A DNA stretch of 64,000 nt from positions 124,001-188,000 of the forward strand of contig NZ_JACXWX010000009.1 of NCBI RefSeq assembly GCF_014764505.1. The letters run 5' to 3'. Source of the DNA: Phormidium tenue FACHB-886. GTDB taxonomy: Bacteria; Cyanobacteriota; Cyanobacteriia; Elainellales; Elainellaceae. The notes under the pieces were generated by a model. The model ran no database searches. It had not been told where the DNA came from and saw nothing but the letters and a program-made list of their open reading frames with translations. Numbering within the stretch: the stretch's first letter is position 1; each line of letters starts with the position of its first letter. A program made the position numbers and the translations under genes. This document shows, piece by piece, positions 1-9,118 of this stretch.

Positions 1-459
1 CACCGCCGTTGCATAGTCTGCAAAATCAACTGCCATCTGCCGATTCAACCAGGAACCATACAGGTCTTCCAGTGCCTGTGGGCTATCCCAATGAAACAGC
101 GTGGCATGGGGCGTAATGCCGTGTTGCAGCAGGCAATCGACCAAGCGGCGGTAGAAGTCGATGCCCTGCTCGTTCACAGCCCCCCTTCCTTCTGGCAACA
201 CCCGTGACCAAGCAATACTGAAGCGATAGTGCTTGATGCCCAGATCTGCCATCAGCTTCACGTCTTCCGGATAGCGATGGTAGTGATCGCAGGCGATCGC
301 CCCTGTGTCGCCGTTTAGTACTCGTCCCGGTGTAGCGCTGAAGGTGTCCCAAACGCTGGGTAATCTTCCATCTTCGGCAGCAGCTCCTTCAATTTGATAG
401 GCAGCAGTTGCCGTGCCCCAATAAAAGCCTTCTGGAAATTGGTAGCTAGTTTTGCTCAT
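1..459 (-). CDS. GH1 beta-glucosidase, N-terminal part (runs off left edge)
   Basis: The first 153 codons read in one frame from the ATG at 459 to the window edge. The N-terminus carries the GH1 signature [15 protein letters not shown] near residues 12-26. Typical GH1 blocks follow: a [18 protein letters not shown] stretch, the [14 protein letters not shown] block, and [15 protein letters not shown]. The family hydrolyses beta-glucosides such as cellobiose by a retaining mechanism. The two catalytic glutamates would lie outside the window, so activity cannot be judged. No signal peptide is visible, suggesting a cytoplasmic enzyme. No strong Shine-Dalgarno precedes the ATG. The longer open frame on this strand at 83-352 is a shadow in another frame. 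Confidence 0.9.
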   Translation of the reverse strand, partial: MSKTSYQFPEGFYWGTATAAYQIEGAAAEDGRLPSVWDTFSATPGRVLNGDTGAIACDHYHRYPEDVKLMADLGIKHYRFSIAWSRVLPEGRGAVNEQGIDFYRRLVDCLLQHGITPHATLFHWDSPQALEDLYGSWLNRQMAVDFADYATAV

Positions 460-681
460 GAGAATTTCAAACTAATCTTGCTTATCTTCTCATGTCGCTC
501 TCAGGTGTTCTCCAGCATAGCCTCAGCGACAAGCCAGACATTAATAACTAGTCGAATGGTAAACCAGCGAAAGAGCCATGAACCAAATGTCAAGGTATCT
601 TAACGCTCAAACGGGTTCAGCTGCATAAGTCTGCAATACCGAAACGATAAGTAGGTATGTGGCGTTCAAGAGGACAGAGTC

Positions 682-882
682 ATGCTGGCACCCTGGAAAT
701 ACCTAATCGTTAAAACCACCTTCTGGATTGCTGCGGAAGTCCTTCTTAATGTGACTGGGCTTGACAATTTAGCAGACTATAGCGAATTCATGGAGCAACA
801 GTTTGAGGCAGTTTCCCGCCAGCCGCTGATGGTGCAGTTCCGTTATTACAGCGTCCCTGAAGCTGCCTCTCCGCTAGCCTAA
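682..882 (+). CDS. small conserved-looking cyanobacterial protein, 66 aa
   Basis: A 66-residue ORF starts at an ATG preceded by a good ribosome site (AGAGGACAGAGTC before the ATG). The first 25 residues are hydrophobic with a basic start (PWKYLIVKTTFWIAAEVLLN), like a single membrane-associated helix. A GLDNLADYSEF segment and a polar tail follow. I recall similar short proteins beginning with PWK and containing LGLDDLADYSEF in other cyanobacteria, but this is from memory and no function is known to me. It stands alone between the GH1 gene and ppk2, which are both on the other strand. Confidence 0.6.
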   Translation: MLAPWKYLIVKTTFWIAAEVLLNVTGLDNLADYSEFMEQQFEAVSRQPLMVQFRYYSVPEAASPLA

Positions 883-941
883 TGGTAAAGCCTGTCCAAA
901 TTTTAGCTGTACAAATGTTTGAAACAGATGTTTGAACAAAT

Positions 942-970
942 TAGGAGGACACAGGGAACTGCGCCCTCCT
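942..970 (-). terminator. possible weak terminator after ppk2
   Basis: An imperfect AGGAGG/CCTCCT inverted repeat with an inner GGG/CCC pairing lies 25 bases beyond the ppk2 stop. On the minus strand it is followed by an A/T-rich stretch but no clean T run, so the call is weak. Confidence 0.3.
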
Positions 971-994
971 GATCGGATGAGAGCCACTTGCCAC

Positions 995-1990
995 TTAATA
1001 CACCTGTGGCACGAAAAATTGCTCATTCCGCGGTGGACGGACGTAATCTTCGGCGGGTGCTCTGGGCGGTAGCTCGATCGGCGGCGGTGTTATGTCCTCA
1101 TAGGGAATTTTGCTGAGAATGTGGCTGATGCAGTTGAGGCGGGCGCGTTTTTTGTCATCTGCAGCGATCGTGAACCAAGGCGCTTCCGGGATGTTGGTGT
1201 GGGCAAACATTTCGTCTTTGGCTTTGGAAAACTCTACCCAGCGTGCGCGGGACTGCAAATCCATTGGGCTGAGCTTCCAGCGTTTAGCCGGATCTTTGGT
1301 ACGAGCTTGGAAGCGCTTTTCTTGTTCCTCATCGCTAACTGAGAACCAATACTTCAGCAGTAAGATGCCCGATCGCACCAGCATTCGCTCGAATTCTGGA
1401 CAAGACACAAAGAACTCGCGGTATTGCTCTTCGGTACAGAAGCCCATTACCCGCTCTACGCCTGCCCGGTTATACCAACTCCGATCGAACAGCACCAGTT
1501 CTCCGGCGGCAGGCAGATGTGCCACATAGCGCTGAAAATACCACTGGGTTTTCTCGCGGTCGGAAGGCGTTCCTAGCGCTACCACGCGGCAACCCCGAGG
1601 GTTGAGAGGTTCAATGATTCGCTGAATTGTGCCACCTTTACCGGCTGCATCCCGTCCTTCAAAGAGCAAAATGGCACGGTAGCCCACGGCTTTGATCCAA
1701 TACTGCATTTTTACTAGCTCAATTTGCAGCTTGGCAAGCTCTGCTTCGTAAAATTCATTTGACAGTTTCTGATGTGGTTCGGCATCATCACCCTCGTCAT
1801 TGCCGTCAAACACCTCTGGATCCACCTTAGCTTTGTGAGCCTTACTTGCCTTTGCCAGCTGTGCCGAATCGATCGGCTGTTTGTGTTTTTTCTTCTGATT
1901 TTCTTCTTTGTGTTTGTCTTTCTTTTTCTTTTTCTCTGCGTCTGTCAGAGTTTCGTGGGTTGCGGGAGTGGCGATTGGATCTTTTGCCAT
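995..1990 (-). CDS. ppk2: polyphosphate kinase 2 family protein
   Basis: The PPK2 family transfers phosphate between polyphosphate and nucleotides, usually making NTP or NDP from polyP. In this 331-residue protein the Walker A motif GRDAAGKGG is at about residues 112-120. The Walker B-like DRSWYNR lid motif is at about 169-175, followed by GVERVMGFC, all diagnostic of PPK2. Residues 1-75 are a charged tail rich in Lys and Asp/Glu (a KKKKKDKHKEE stretch), longer than in minimal PPK2 proteins and probably disordered. The ATG at 1990 is preceded by AGGAGAA, supporting this start. The PPK2 subclass (ADP- or GDP-preferring) cannot be read from sequence alone. It is probably a single-gene unit; the next minus-strand gene ends 67 bases upstream. 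Confidence 0.92.
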   Translation of the reverse strand: MAKDPIATPATHETLTDAEKKKKKDKHKEENQKKKHKQPIDSAQLAKASKAHKAKVDPEVFDGNDEGDDAEPHQKLSNEFYEAELAKLQIELVKMQYWIKAVGYRAILLFEGRDAAGKGGTIQRIIEPLNPRGCRVVALGTPSDREKTQWYFQRYVAHLPAAGELVLFDRSWYNRAGVERVMGFCTEEQYREFFVSCPEFERMLVRSGILLLKYWFSVSDEEQEKRFQARTKDPAKRWKLSPMDLQSRARWVEFSKAKDEMFAHTNIPEAPWFTIAADDKKRARLNCISHILSKIPYEDITPPPIELPPRAPAEDYVRPPRNEQFFVPQVY

Positions 1991-2057
1991 GAAGCGTTCT
2001 CCTGCGCCGAGCTGAAGGGATTAGAATATTTTAACTTTTCCTGGTTAGGATAATTTA

Positions 2058-3716
2058 TTATTCCGATCGCCGTCTTTCTGACCTCAATATTGTGATCACT
2101 AGCCACAATCCCATCAGGCTAGCGACAGCAAAGAAGATATTGCCGATGAGCTGAATTTGCGGGGTTTGCTGCCCGGTCGATAAAATTGCCGCGCCAATAA
2201 TCAGCGCTCCGACCACAGTGCTAGAAGAACGTCGGTTGGCGGCTTTGTCGATGGTTCGGCGCAGCGCGTTTAGATCCTGAATATTGAGATTAAACCGCAG
2301 CGTTTCAGAGGTGAGACGGTTCAGCAGAAAACCAAGCTGACGGGGCGAGTCCAGCGAGAGCTGTTTGAACTCTAGCGCCGTCCGCAGCACCGATCGCAGC
2401 GGGTCTTCTCCCACCAGCTGCCGCCGGAATAGATCGCTCATCAACGGACGAATCTCATCCACCGTATTAATCGAGGGATCAAATTTGCGTCCAGTTCCCT
2501 CTAAATTGGCGATCGATTTGGTCAATAATCCAATATTGCTGGGTAGCTTCAGGTTATTCAACCGGGCTGCTTCCAAAACTTGCCCAAAGGCTTCGCCTAC
2601 GTTGAGGCTTGCCAAACTGATGTCAGAGTATTGCTGCAGCAGGCGATTGTAATCTGACTGGAGCCGCAGCAGATTGATGGGTTGGCTGAGATCCATCGGC
2701 TCTGCGAGCTGTAAAGTGAGTTGGGCGCAGCGCTCAGGGTCGGCATCAATAATAGCAAGGACTAGCTCCACCATAATTGATTGAGTGCGGCGATCGAGAA
2801 CTCCCATCATGCCGCAGTCTAAAATACCGACTCGCCCATCGTGGAGATAGAATAAATTGCCGGGATGCGGATCGGCATGAAAGAAGCCATCCAGCAGATA
2901 TTGCTGAAGAAATGCTCGAAAGATTAACGTGGTGAATGCATGGCGCTCTGCTTCCGGATCGTTGTCATAGTTCTCCCCGGTAACTTTGGCATTTAGAACT
3001 GGCACACCATCCAACCATTCCAGCACCAATAGCCGTTTAGTCGAAAGGATCACCTCTGGAACCACAATTTGAGCAGGGTTAAACCAGCGGCTGTTTGCCA
3101 GGTTAAGCCGGAGGCGATCGGTATATTCCGCTTCTTGTGTAAACGTCAATTCAGTTTGCAGAGAATTGCCAAATTCATCGGCAAGCGCCACGATGTTGTA
3201 TCGTTTGCCAAAATTGGTAGTAGACAGCAGCGCGGCAATTTGCTTAAACAGGGCAATGTCACGAGCAACGATCGGCTCAATGCCCGGACGCTGAATTTTG
3301 ACTGCAACCTGCCGTCCGTCCTTCAGCATTGCCTTGTGGGTTTGGGCAATTGAGCCGGCCGCGATCGCCTCATAGCTGATGCTCTCAAAGTAGGTTTCCA
3401 GCGGTTGGGGTAGATCTTGGCGGATCTGCGTCTCGATCGCTGCCCAGTCTACAGGCGGCACGTTGGACTGAAGATGGCTGAGTGCATCAATGTAAGAGGA
3501 CGGCAGCAGATCGGGTCGCGTACTCAAGAGCTGCCCCAGCTTGACGTAGACAGGTCCCAAATCTTTCAAGATATTGCAGAGAACTTCGGGTGCCGGCAGC
3601 TCCGGTTCATCGCTTTTGCCGATCGTCAAGAGCTGGCGCATAAAATCCCAGCCGTGACGAATCAATACTTCAATAATTTCGCGCTGGCGAACGACGGGCG
3701 TGAGCAGAGGACGCAT
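2058..3716 (-). CDS. ABC1/AarF/UbiB-family atypical kinase
   Basis: This is a 552-residue ABC1 (UbiB/ADCK) protein. The KxGQ hallmark is KLGQ at residues 59-62. The Ala-rich nucleotide loop is AAGSIAQTHKA, the VAVKIQRPG segment carries the conserved Lys, and the catalytic loop is FHADPHPGNLF. The metal-binding motif reads LDCGMMG, so the usual DFG is DCG. The last 45 residues contain two hydrophobic helices, implying a membrane anchor. Relatives control isoprenoid quinone or chloroplast-lipid metabolism; the target here is unknown. An upstream in-frame start at 3818 would add 34 residues of unlikely composition. I prefer the ATG at 3716, where family similarity begins, although no strong ribosome site is visible there. 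A second ABC1 gene lies at 6890-8989. Confidence 0.88.
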   Translation of the reverse strand: MRPLLTPVVRQREIIEVLIRHGWDFMRQLLTIGKSDEPELPAPEVLCNILKDLGPVYVKLGQLLSTRPDLLPSSYIDALSHLQSNVPPVDWAAIETQIRQDLPQPLETYFESISYEAIAAGSIAQTHKAMLKDGRQVAVKIQRPGIEPIVARDIALFKQIAALLSTTNFGKRYNIVALADEFGNSLQTELTFTQEAEYTDRLRLNLANSRWFNPAQIVVPEVILSTKRLLVLEWLDGVPVLNAKVTGENYDNDPEAERHAFTTLIFRAFLQQYLLDGFFHADPHPGNLFYLHDGRVGILDCGMMGVLDRRTQSIMVELVLAIIDADPERCAQLTLQLAEPMDLSQPINLLRLQSDYNRLLQQYSDISLASLNVGEAFGQVLEAARLNNLKLPSNIGLLTKSIANLEGTGRKFDPSINTVDEIRPLMSDLFRRQLVGEDPLRSVLRTALEFKQLSLDSPRQLGFLLNRLTSETLRFNLNIQDLNALRRTIDKAANRRSSSTVVGALIIGAAILSTGQQTPQIQLIGNIFFAVASLMGLWLVITILRSERRRSE

Positions 3717-3858
3717 AGGGGGAAAAAAGAAGTAAAGAGAAATGCACCGAATGCATCCTTCCATCCTAGATAAAAAAACAGTGGCGCTGTAACACACCAC
3801 TGTATCCAACCACTTCAACCTCTAGGAAAACCTGATAAATCTATCTAAAAGAATAGGT

Positions 3859-4299
3859 TTAATCGATGAAACCCATCAACATTTCGCCGTCGTCGATCTC
3901 GTTAGAAGCGATCGGACGACCGCCGGGCAGCGTCGAAGATTCCATTAGCTTGGGGTTGCTAGCGACGACTGGACGACCTGCAAAATCTTCTCGGATGACA
4001 AGGTCACTGGCAAAAATTGGACGGCTGCCCACATACTCCATGACCTGCAGGTGGCTTGCCATAATGGGACGATTGTTTAAGAAGGTAGCATAAATATCCA
4101 AATGGCTGCTGCCAATGGGACGAACGCCAGCCAGCTCGATGGAAGCAGGTGCCTGCGGCTCGCTGCGGAGCGCTAAGCCTGCCGGTTCAGCCTTTGTCTG
4201 TCCATTTGCTTGACCATTTGGAGCAGGCTTATCTGATAGTTCCAGCTTGTTAGTTTTGGTCGCTTCACCGTTGCCTGCGCTTTTTTCTTGGTCTGCCAT
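3859..4299 (-). CDS. repeat protein with five RPI-x-AS units, unknown function
   Basis: A 146-residue soluble protein with an excellent ribosome site (AGGAGGAAGCA before the ATG). Residues 1-50 are polar and low-complexity (Ala, Lys, Asn, Gly, Pro). From residue 60 to the end come five repeats of 16-19 residues, each opening with Arg-Pro-Ile/Val followed closely by Ala/Ser-Ser: RPIGSSHL (60), RPIMASHL (77), RPIFASDL (93), RPVVASNP (109), RPIASNEI (128). The protein ends in an acidic LMGFID tail. There is no cysteine, signal peptide or membrane helix. I recall cyanobacterial relatives with the same repeat and ending but know no function. It precedes the ABC1 kinase gene on the same strand (142 bases between them), so co-transcription is possible. 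Confidence 0.75.
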   Translation of the reverse strand: MADQEKSAGNGEATKTNKLELSDKPAPNGQANGQTKAEPAGLALRSEPQAPASIELAGVRPIGSSHLDIYATFLNNRPIMASHLQVMEYVGSRPIFASDLVIREDFAGRPVVASNPKLMESSTLPGGRPIASNEIDDGEMLMGFID

Positions 4300-4677
4300 T
4301 GCTTCCTCCTGTTCAACTGCCGTAATCCATTGTCCCTTTCGGGCTGTGCCTTAACTGATGCCGTCTCTCTGCTCTGCGTTTTATGTCGCCAGCTCTAGAT
4401 TGTAAGATTCCCTACTTTAATGTCTGGGTCTGCAGCTCTGTACCTGAGAGAGTGTTATCTTTCATTAAATTACATTTCTAAGAAATAGGGAATATTAAAT
4501 AAAGTCAGCACCTGAGCAGTATTATAGGCGGAAACAGGTAGCTCCACGCAGCAAATTCGGGCAGCTGGCGATAGGGATTTCTTAAGGCTGATATTTAAGT
4601 TCGTGAAGCTAAGCTGCGCGAGGGTTCAGCATACCAGGCTTAATCTGCTGCACGGCTGAAGCTTGCCAGACGATCGC
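4300..4677. other. intergenic, no gene seen
   Basis: This is a 378-base gap between the recN stop and the start of the RPI-repeat gene. It is A/T-rich around 4460-4520. It probably holds the promoter of the repeat gene and the 3' end of recN. I see no convincing ORF, RNA gene or terminator hairpin. Confidence 0.4.
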
Positions 4678-6519
4678 TTAACTTCGACGGCTAGCTTTTG
4701 CTTTTGCAGGTTTTGCTTTTGGAGTTGGTTCGGCGGCTGGTGTAGGCAAGTGATTCAGCCGAGAATGGGCGGCTTGCGCCAATAGAGAATCGGCAAAGGC
4801 GATCGCATCTGGGTTGGTTTTGCCACCCGCAAGCTGCGCCAGCTCTTCCCGACGCTGGCGATCGTCTAGCGAAAGCACCCGCACAACGGTTCGCACGTCT
4901 TCTGGGAGGGCTGCACCATTGCCGTTTTCCAGGTTTACTTTGCCGCGTCCCTTTTTGCCGCCTGCCGGGTCAATTACTTCTTTGTTGACGCGATAGTGAG
5001 CATCTGCCATAGCTGCAATGATCGGCTGGTGAGTCACGCAAAGCACCTGATGGCGGCGGCTGAGCTGGTGCAGCTTATCAGCGATCGCCTGCGCCACCCG
5101 TCCAGAAACGCCCACATCAATTTCATCGAAGACCATCGTGCCGACAGAATCAACCTGAGAGAAACAGGCTTTTAGCGCCAGTAGGAAGCGGCTCATCTCA
5201 CCGCCAGAGGCAATCTCAGTTAGCGGCTGGAGCGGCTCACCGGGGTTGGGGCTAAACAAAAAGCTGATGCGATCGGCTCCAGTAGCCGTGGGGGCGATCG
5301 GGGTCATGCCCACTTTGAACTGCACTTTGTCCATTGCTAGCGGCTTCAGCTCTTGGACGAGTAGAGCTTCTAGTGATTGGGCCGCCTTTTGCCGCATCTG
5401 AGTCAAGCGTTCACAAGCTTGCGTTAGCTCTGCCAGGCAATTCTGATAGCTCTTCTCTAGTACCTCCAGCGATTGTCCGCTGCCGCTTAGCTCTTCCAGG
5501 TCTTGCTGGATGCGCCGGCTATGGGCGATCACTTCTGCCAGAGTGGGTCCATATTTGCGGCAGATCTGCTTGAGCTGGATGATCCGCTCCTCAATTTCCT
5601 GGAGCCGATCGGGGTCGGTTTCGAGGCTATCGCCGTAGTTATTAATCTGTCGTCCAGCTTCCTCAACTTGCGCTAGTGCGCCCGAAACCAGATCGAGGAC
5701 GGGCTGGAGCTCGGCATCATAGCGCAGCATGTCCGTTAGCACAGACTCTGCCTGACCCAGCAGATCGGCACAGGCATCGGAGCCGCGATCGTTTTGGTAC
5801 AGCGCCTGATAAACCTGGTAGCTTTGCTGCTGTAGCTCAACGCTGTGGCTGAGCCGCTGCCGCTCTTGTTCGAGCAGATCGAGTTCGTCGGGTTCGCCCA
5901 GATTAGCAGCACTCAGCTCTTTTGCCTGGTATTCAAAGATATCGAGCTGCTGGAGGCGCTGTTGCTCAAACTGTCGGCGTTTTTCCAAAGCTTTCAGCGC
6001 CTGCTGGGTTGCCATATGGACATCACTGACGACTTCTCGCTGTTCGATCAGGTCTGCACCGCCGAAGGCATCGAGCCACTCGCGCTGGAGGGTAGGCTGA
6101 CCCAGCAGCATAGTTTGCCCTTGGGCAGTAATTTCTAGAAGGCGATCGCGCAGCTGCTCCATCTGCTGCTTGTTGACCAAGACGCCGTTAATCCTAGAGC
6201 GGCTACGGACACTGCCTTTACCTGCCGTTAGCTCGCGGGTACAGATCAGCGACATATCATCGACCAGCTCGATCTGCTGTTCGCCGAGCCAGTTAATCAA
6301 CGCTGGATCAAGGTCAAACGTGGCTTCGATCGAGGCGCGATCGGCTCCAGTGCGGATGGCGCGGCTGTTGACTTTGCCACCCAATGCGGCATCCAGGGCA
6401 TCCAGCACAATGGATTTGCCAGCTCCCGTTTCACCCGTCAGCACGTTTAGCCCTGTGCCCAGCTCAAGCTCCAGGCGATCGACCAGGGCAAAATTTTCAA
6501 TTTGAAGGGAGATCAGCAT
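4678..6519 (-). CDS. recN: DNA repair ATPase RecN
   Basis: RecN is an SMC-like ATPase that acts at double-strand breaks in recombinational repair. This 613-residue copy has Walker A GETGAGKS at residues 29-36 after an ENFALVDRLELEL start. A long coiled-coil-rich middle spans about 150-370. The C-terminal head has an SGGEMSRFLLALK signature and the Walker B/D-loop MVFDEIDVGVSGR. The last 30 residues are an Ala/Pro/Lys-rich tail. A Gly/Lys-rich insertion (GGKKGRGK) sits after the RVNKEV block; both add to the usual length of about 550-570. I saw no LexA-type palindrome in the 370-base upstream region. It is flanked by two genes of unrelated function and is probably monocistronic. Confidence 0.95.
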   Translation of the reverse strand: MLISLQIENFALVDRLELELGTGLNVLTGETGAGKSIVLDALDAALGGKVNSRAIRTGADRASIEATFDLDPALINWLGEQQIELVDDMSLICTRELTAGKGSVRSRSRINGVLVNKQQMEQLRDRLLEITAQGQTMLLGQPTLQREWLDAFGGADLIEQREVVSDVHMATQQALKALEKRRQFEQQRLQQLDIFEYQAKELSAANLGEPDELDLLEQERQRLSHSVELQQQSYQVYQALYQNDRGSDACADLLGQAESVLTDMLRYDAELQPVLDLVSGALAQVEEAGRQINNYGDSLETDPDRLQEIEERIIQLKQICRKYGPTLAEVIAHSRRIQQDLEELSGSGQSLEVLEKSYQNCLAELTQACERLTQMRQKAAQSLEALLVQELKPLAMDKVQFKVGMTPIAPTATGADRISFLFSPNPGEPLQPLTEIASGGEMSRFLLALKACFSQVDSVGTMVFDEIDVGVSGRVAQAIADKLHQLSRRHQVLCVTHQPIIAAMADAHYRVNKEVIDPAGGKKGRGKVNLENGNGAALPEDVRTVVRVLSLDDRQRREELAQLAGGKTNPDAIAFADSLLAQAAHSRLNHLPTPAAEPTPKAKPAKAKASRRS

Positions 6520-6889
6520 GAGGCGACTTAGCGTGACCGGGAACTACCTATCAGTTTAGTGGGTGTTGCAGAGTCTTACATGGGAATCGAACGGAGGGTT
6601 TAATAATTGCCCAAATGCAAGTTTTTCTCTGCAATTGCCCTAAACTCCTCTACTGCAGCAGACTTCGCTGTTACAATACTTCACATATCTGGTTGACCTG
6701 TCCTCCTCATATGTAATCTGCGGAAATCAATACCTGCGCGATCGGGTTTCTCCGCCTTTGAGAAGGGGAATGTATCAAGAAGTAAAGATACAGTGATTGC
6801 AGGACAATTATTTTACTCTGGTCGTTCTATGTTCTGAATTGGTCTGGATCTAGATTGGTTCGTCTCTCCTCCACCCCCGTTACTCCACC
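6520..6889. other. divergent promoter region recN / ABC1 kinase
   Basis: These 370 bases separate two divergently transcribed genes and must hold both promoters. I could not find a well-spaced -35/-10 pair, an obvious operator palindrome or a small ORF with a ribosome site. Confidence 0.4.
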
Positions 6890-8989
6890 ATGCCAACTTT
6901 GACTTCCGAGCAGATCGAAGATTTACTATCGACTCGCGGTGTTGTGGTCGATAGCGAGCCGCATCCTGTTCCCGAGGAGCATCTTAAATCCGTGCAGACG
7001 GAAGCTCAAGCCGTGGCGCTTCGCTATGACCCGGTGGCAATTGCGGCTCTCTATCGTCGCCGTCTGCTGCAAGTGTGGGGACGCATTTTCAACGTTTTTT
7101 GGACATTTCTGCTATTTGTTTCCTCACTTTGGTGGGACAAACAAACCGGACGGATTGAGCAGAACCAGGGAAAGCGAGCCGCGAAGCTGCGGGAGATTTT
7201 GACACGTTTAGGTCCTGCCTATATCAAGATCGGTCAGGCGCTCTCGACCCGTCCTGACCTTGTGCCGCCTAGCTATCTGGATGAGCTAACACGGCTGCAA
7301 GACCAATTGCCGCCTTTTCCCAACGAAGTTGCGTTTCGGTTTATTCAAGAAGAACTGGGCGATCGCCCCGATAAAGTGTATGCCGAGCTGTCTGCCCAAC
7401 CGATCGCAGCTGCATCACTAGGGCAGGTTTACAAAGGTAAGCTGAAAAGTGGTGAAACGGTTGCTGTGAAAGTACAGCGTCCGGGGTTGGCCGAGCAGAT
7501 TACGCTGGATCTTTATATTCTGCGGCAAATTGCTTCATGGGCAGCCGACAACGTCAAGCGGGTCCGCAGTGATTTAGTGGGCATCATGGACGAGTTCGGC
7601 ACTCGCATCTTTGAAGAAATGGACTACACGCAGGAGGGGCACAACGCCGAACGGTTTGCCCAGCTCTATGGTCACTTGCCTGACATCTACGTGCCGCGCA
7701 TTTATTGGCAATACACGCAGCGACGTGTTTTGACGATGGAATGGATTACCGGCACAAAGCTAACGAATCCACAGGAGATTCGCGCTCAAGGCAATGATGC
7801 CTCGTATCTGATTGAAGTCGGTGTTCAGTGTTCGCTGCGGCAGCTCTTGGAGCATGGCTTCTTCCACGCCGATCCGCATCCGGGCAATCTGCTGGTCACG
7901 CCGGATGGTAAGCTGGCATACCTCGACTTTGGCATGATGAGCGAAATTCAGCCTTATCAGCGCTATGGACTGATCGAGGCGATCGTGCATTTGGTAAATC
8001 GGGACTTCGAAGGCTTGGCACATGACTATGTACGGCTAGAATTTCTAACCCCTGATACAAATTTGGAGCCAATTGTCCCAGCGTTGGCAAATGTGTTCGG
8101 TAGCGCGTTGGGCGCTAGCGTGGCGGAGCTAAACTTCAAGAGCATGACCGATCAGCTCTCGCAGGTGATGTACGAGTTTCCCTTCCGGGTGCCTGCCTAC
8201 TATGCGCTGATCATTCGATCGCTTGTGACGCTAGAAGGGATTGCCATCAACGTCGATCCTAACTTCAAAGTGCTAAGCAAAGCTTATCCTTACGTAGCGA
8301 AGCGGCTGTTGACTGACCCATCCCCTCAGCTTCGCCACTCGCTACAGAATTTGCTATTTAAAGACGGCAGCTTTCGCTGGAACCGATTGGAGAACCTGCT
8401 ACGGAACGCGCAGAGCAACCCAGACTATGACATTAATCAGGTAGTTGAACAAACAACAGACTTTCTACTGTCGGAGCGGGGCGAATTCATTCGCGAGTAT
8501 CTGGTTGAGGGAATCGTTCAAGGGATTGATGACTTTGGTAGAACTGCAGCCGAGCAAGTGACCCACAACTTACAAAACTTGGGTCACTGGCTGGGCTGGA
8601 GCGGCGGACTAAACGGCAAAAACAGTAAGACCGTCGCTCCTCAAGTGGTACCTGCTCAGCCCAGCAACCTAGATCACATTCTACGAATCCTCACGCTCTT
8701 GCGGGAAACTCCCGGCTTTGACGCAATGCAGCTCATCCCGATCGTTCCAAAGATTCTGACAAATCCCGAAACGCCCCGACTAGGGCAGCAAATTATAGGC
8801 GGGTTAGCGCAACGAGCAGCAGCTAGGCTAATTCGAGAAGCACTCCTACGTAACGAACCAGCTTTGCGGGATAGTGCTTTGCAGACTGATGCTTCGCAAA
8901 ATGGAGCTTCGCAAAATGGAGCTTCGCAGAACGGACGGCAATCTAGAAGAGAGACAATACCATCCCTTCCAGCCGCTTCAGTTCGCTAA
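6890..8989 (+). CDS. ABC1/AarF/UbiB-family atypical kinase
   Basis: A 699-residue ABC1 family protein, longer than the paralogue at 2058. The KxGQ motif is KIGQ at residues 113-116. The Ala-rich loop is AAASLGQVYKG and the conserved Lys lies in VAVKVQRPG. The catalytic loop is FFHADPHPGNLL and the metal motif LDFGMM is intact, unlike the DCG variant in the other copy. An N-terminal hydrophobic stretch near 67-82 (FNVFWTFLLFVSSLWW) may contact membrane. The C-terminal 200 residues are lineage-specific and end in a low-complexity tail with three SQNGA units. The family is linked to quinone biosynthesis and, in plastids, plastoglobule lipids; the substrate is unknown here. A strong hairpin follows the stop. 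Confidence 0.9.
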   Translation: MPTLTSEQIEDLLSTRGVVVDSEPHPVPEEHLKSVQTEAQAVALRYDPVAIAALYRRRLLQVWGRIFNVFWTFLLFVSSLWWDKQTGRIEQNQGKRAAKLREILTRLGPAYIKIGQALSTRPDLVPPSYLDELTRLQDQLPPFPNEVAFRFIQEELGDRPDKVYAELSAQPIAAASLGQVYKGKLKSGETVAVKVQRPGLAEQITLDLYILRQIASWAADNVKRVRSDLVGIMDEFGTRIFEEMDYTQEGHNAERFAQLYGHLPDIYVPRIYWQYTQRRVLTMEWITGTKLTNPQEIRAQGNDASYLIEVGVQCSLRQLLEHGFFHADPHPGNLLVTPDGKLAYLDFGMMSEIQPYQRYGLIEAIVHLVNRDFEGLAHDYVRLEFLTPDTNLEPIVPALANVFGSALGASVAELNFKSMTDQLSQVMYEFPFRVPAYYALIIRSLVTLEGIAINVDPNFKVLSKAYPYVAKRLLTDPSPQLRHSLQNLLFKDGSFRWNRLENLLRNAQSNPDYDINQVVEQTTDFLLSERGEFIREYLVEGIVQGIDDFGRTAAEQVTHNLQNLGHWLGWSGGLNGKNSKTVAPQVVPAQPSNLDHILRILTLLRETPGFDAMQLIPIVPKILTNPETPRLGQQIIGGLAQRAAARLIREALLRNEPALRDSALQTDASQNGASQNGASQNGRQSRRETIPSLPAASVR
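8889..8939 (+). repeat. 15-bp in-frame tandem repeat in ABC1 gene tail
   Basis: About three copies of a CTTCGCAAAATGGAG unit encode SQNGA repeats near the C-terminus of the ABC1 protein. The copies differ by one or two bases at the last unit. The repeat is in frame, so expansion or contraction would only change tail length. Confidence 0.8.
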
Positions 8990-9042
8990 TTTTGACCTAT
9001 AGCTTTTGACCTATAGTTACTGCTACAGCAGTTAGGACAAAC

Positions 9043-9084
9043 ACATTTGAGTGGGCGTGCGGTGCACGCCCACTCAAATGTTTT
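9043..9084. terminator. terminator hairpin, 18-bp perfect stem
   Basis: Arms at 9043-9060 and 9064-9081 are perfectly complementary with a 3-base loop and are followed by TTTT. The hairpin sits between the convergent ABC1 (plus) and DUF4331 (minus) genes. It can serve both strands because A/T bases flank each side. Confidence 0.85.
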
Positions 9085-9118
9085 AGCTGTAGCGATAGCT
9101 ATAGAATTAACTTTAGAA

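Noticed and set aside
83-352. 89-aa minus-strand ORF
   Set aside because: It overlaps the GH1 reading frame, which has clear family motifs; this ORF is Arg-rich and has no motif.
2058-3818. Longer ABC1 kinase start at 3818
   Set aside because: The extra 34 residues (Cys/Phe-rich) do not fit the family; homology begins at the ATG at 3716.
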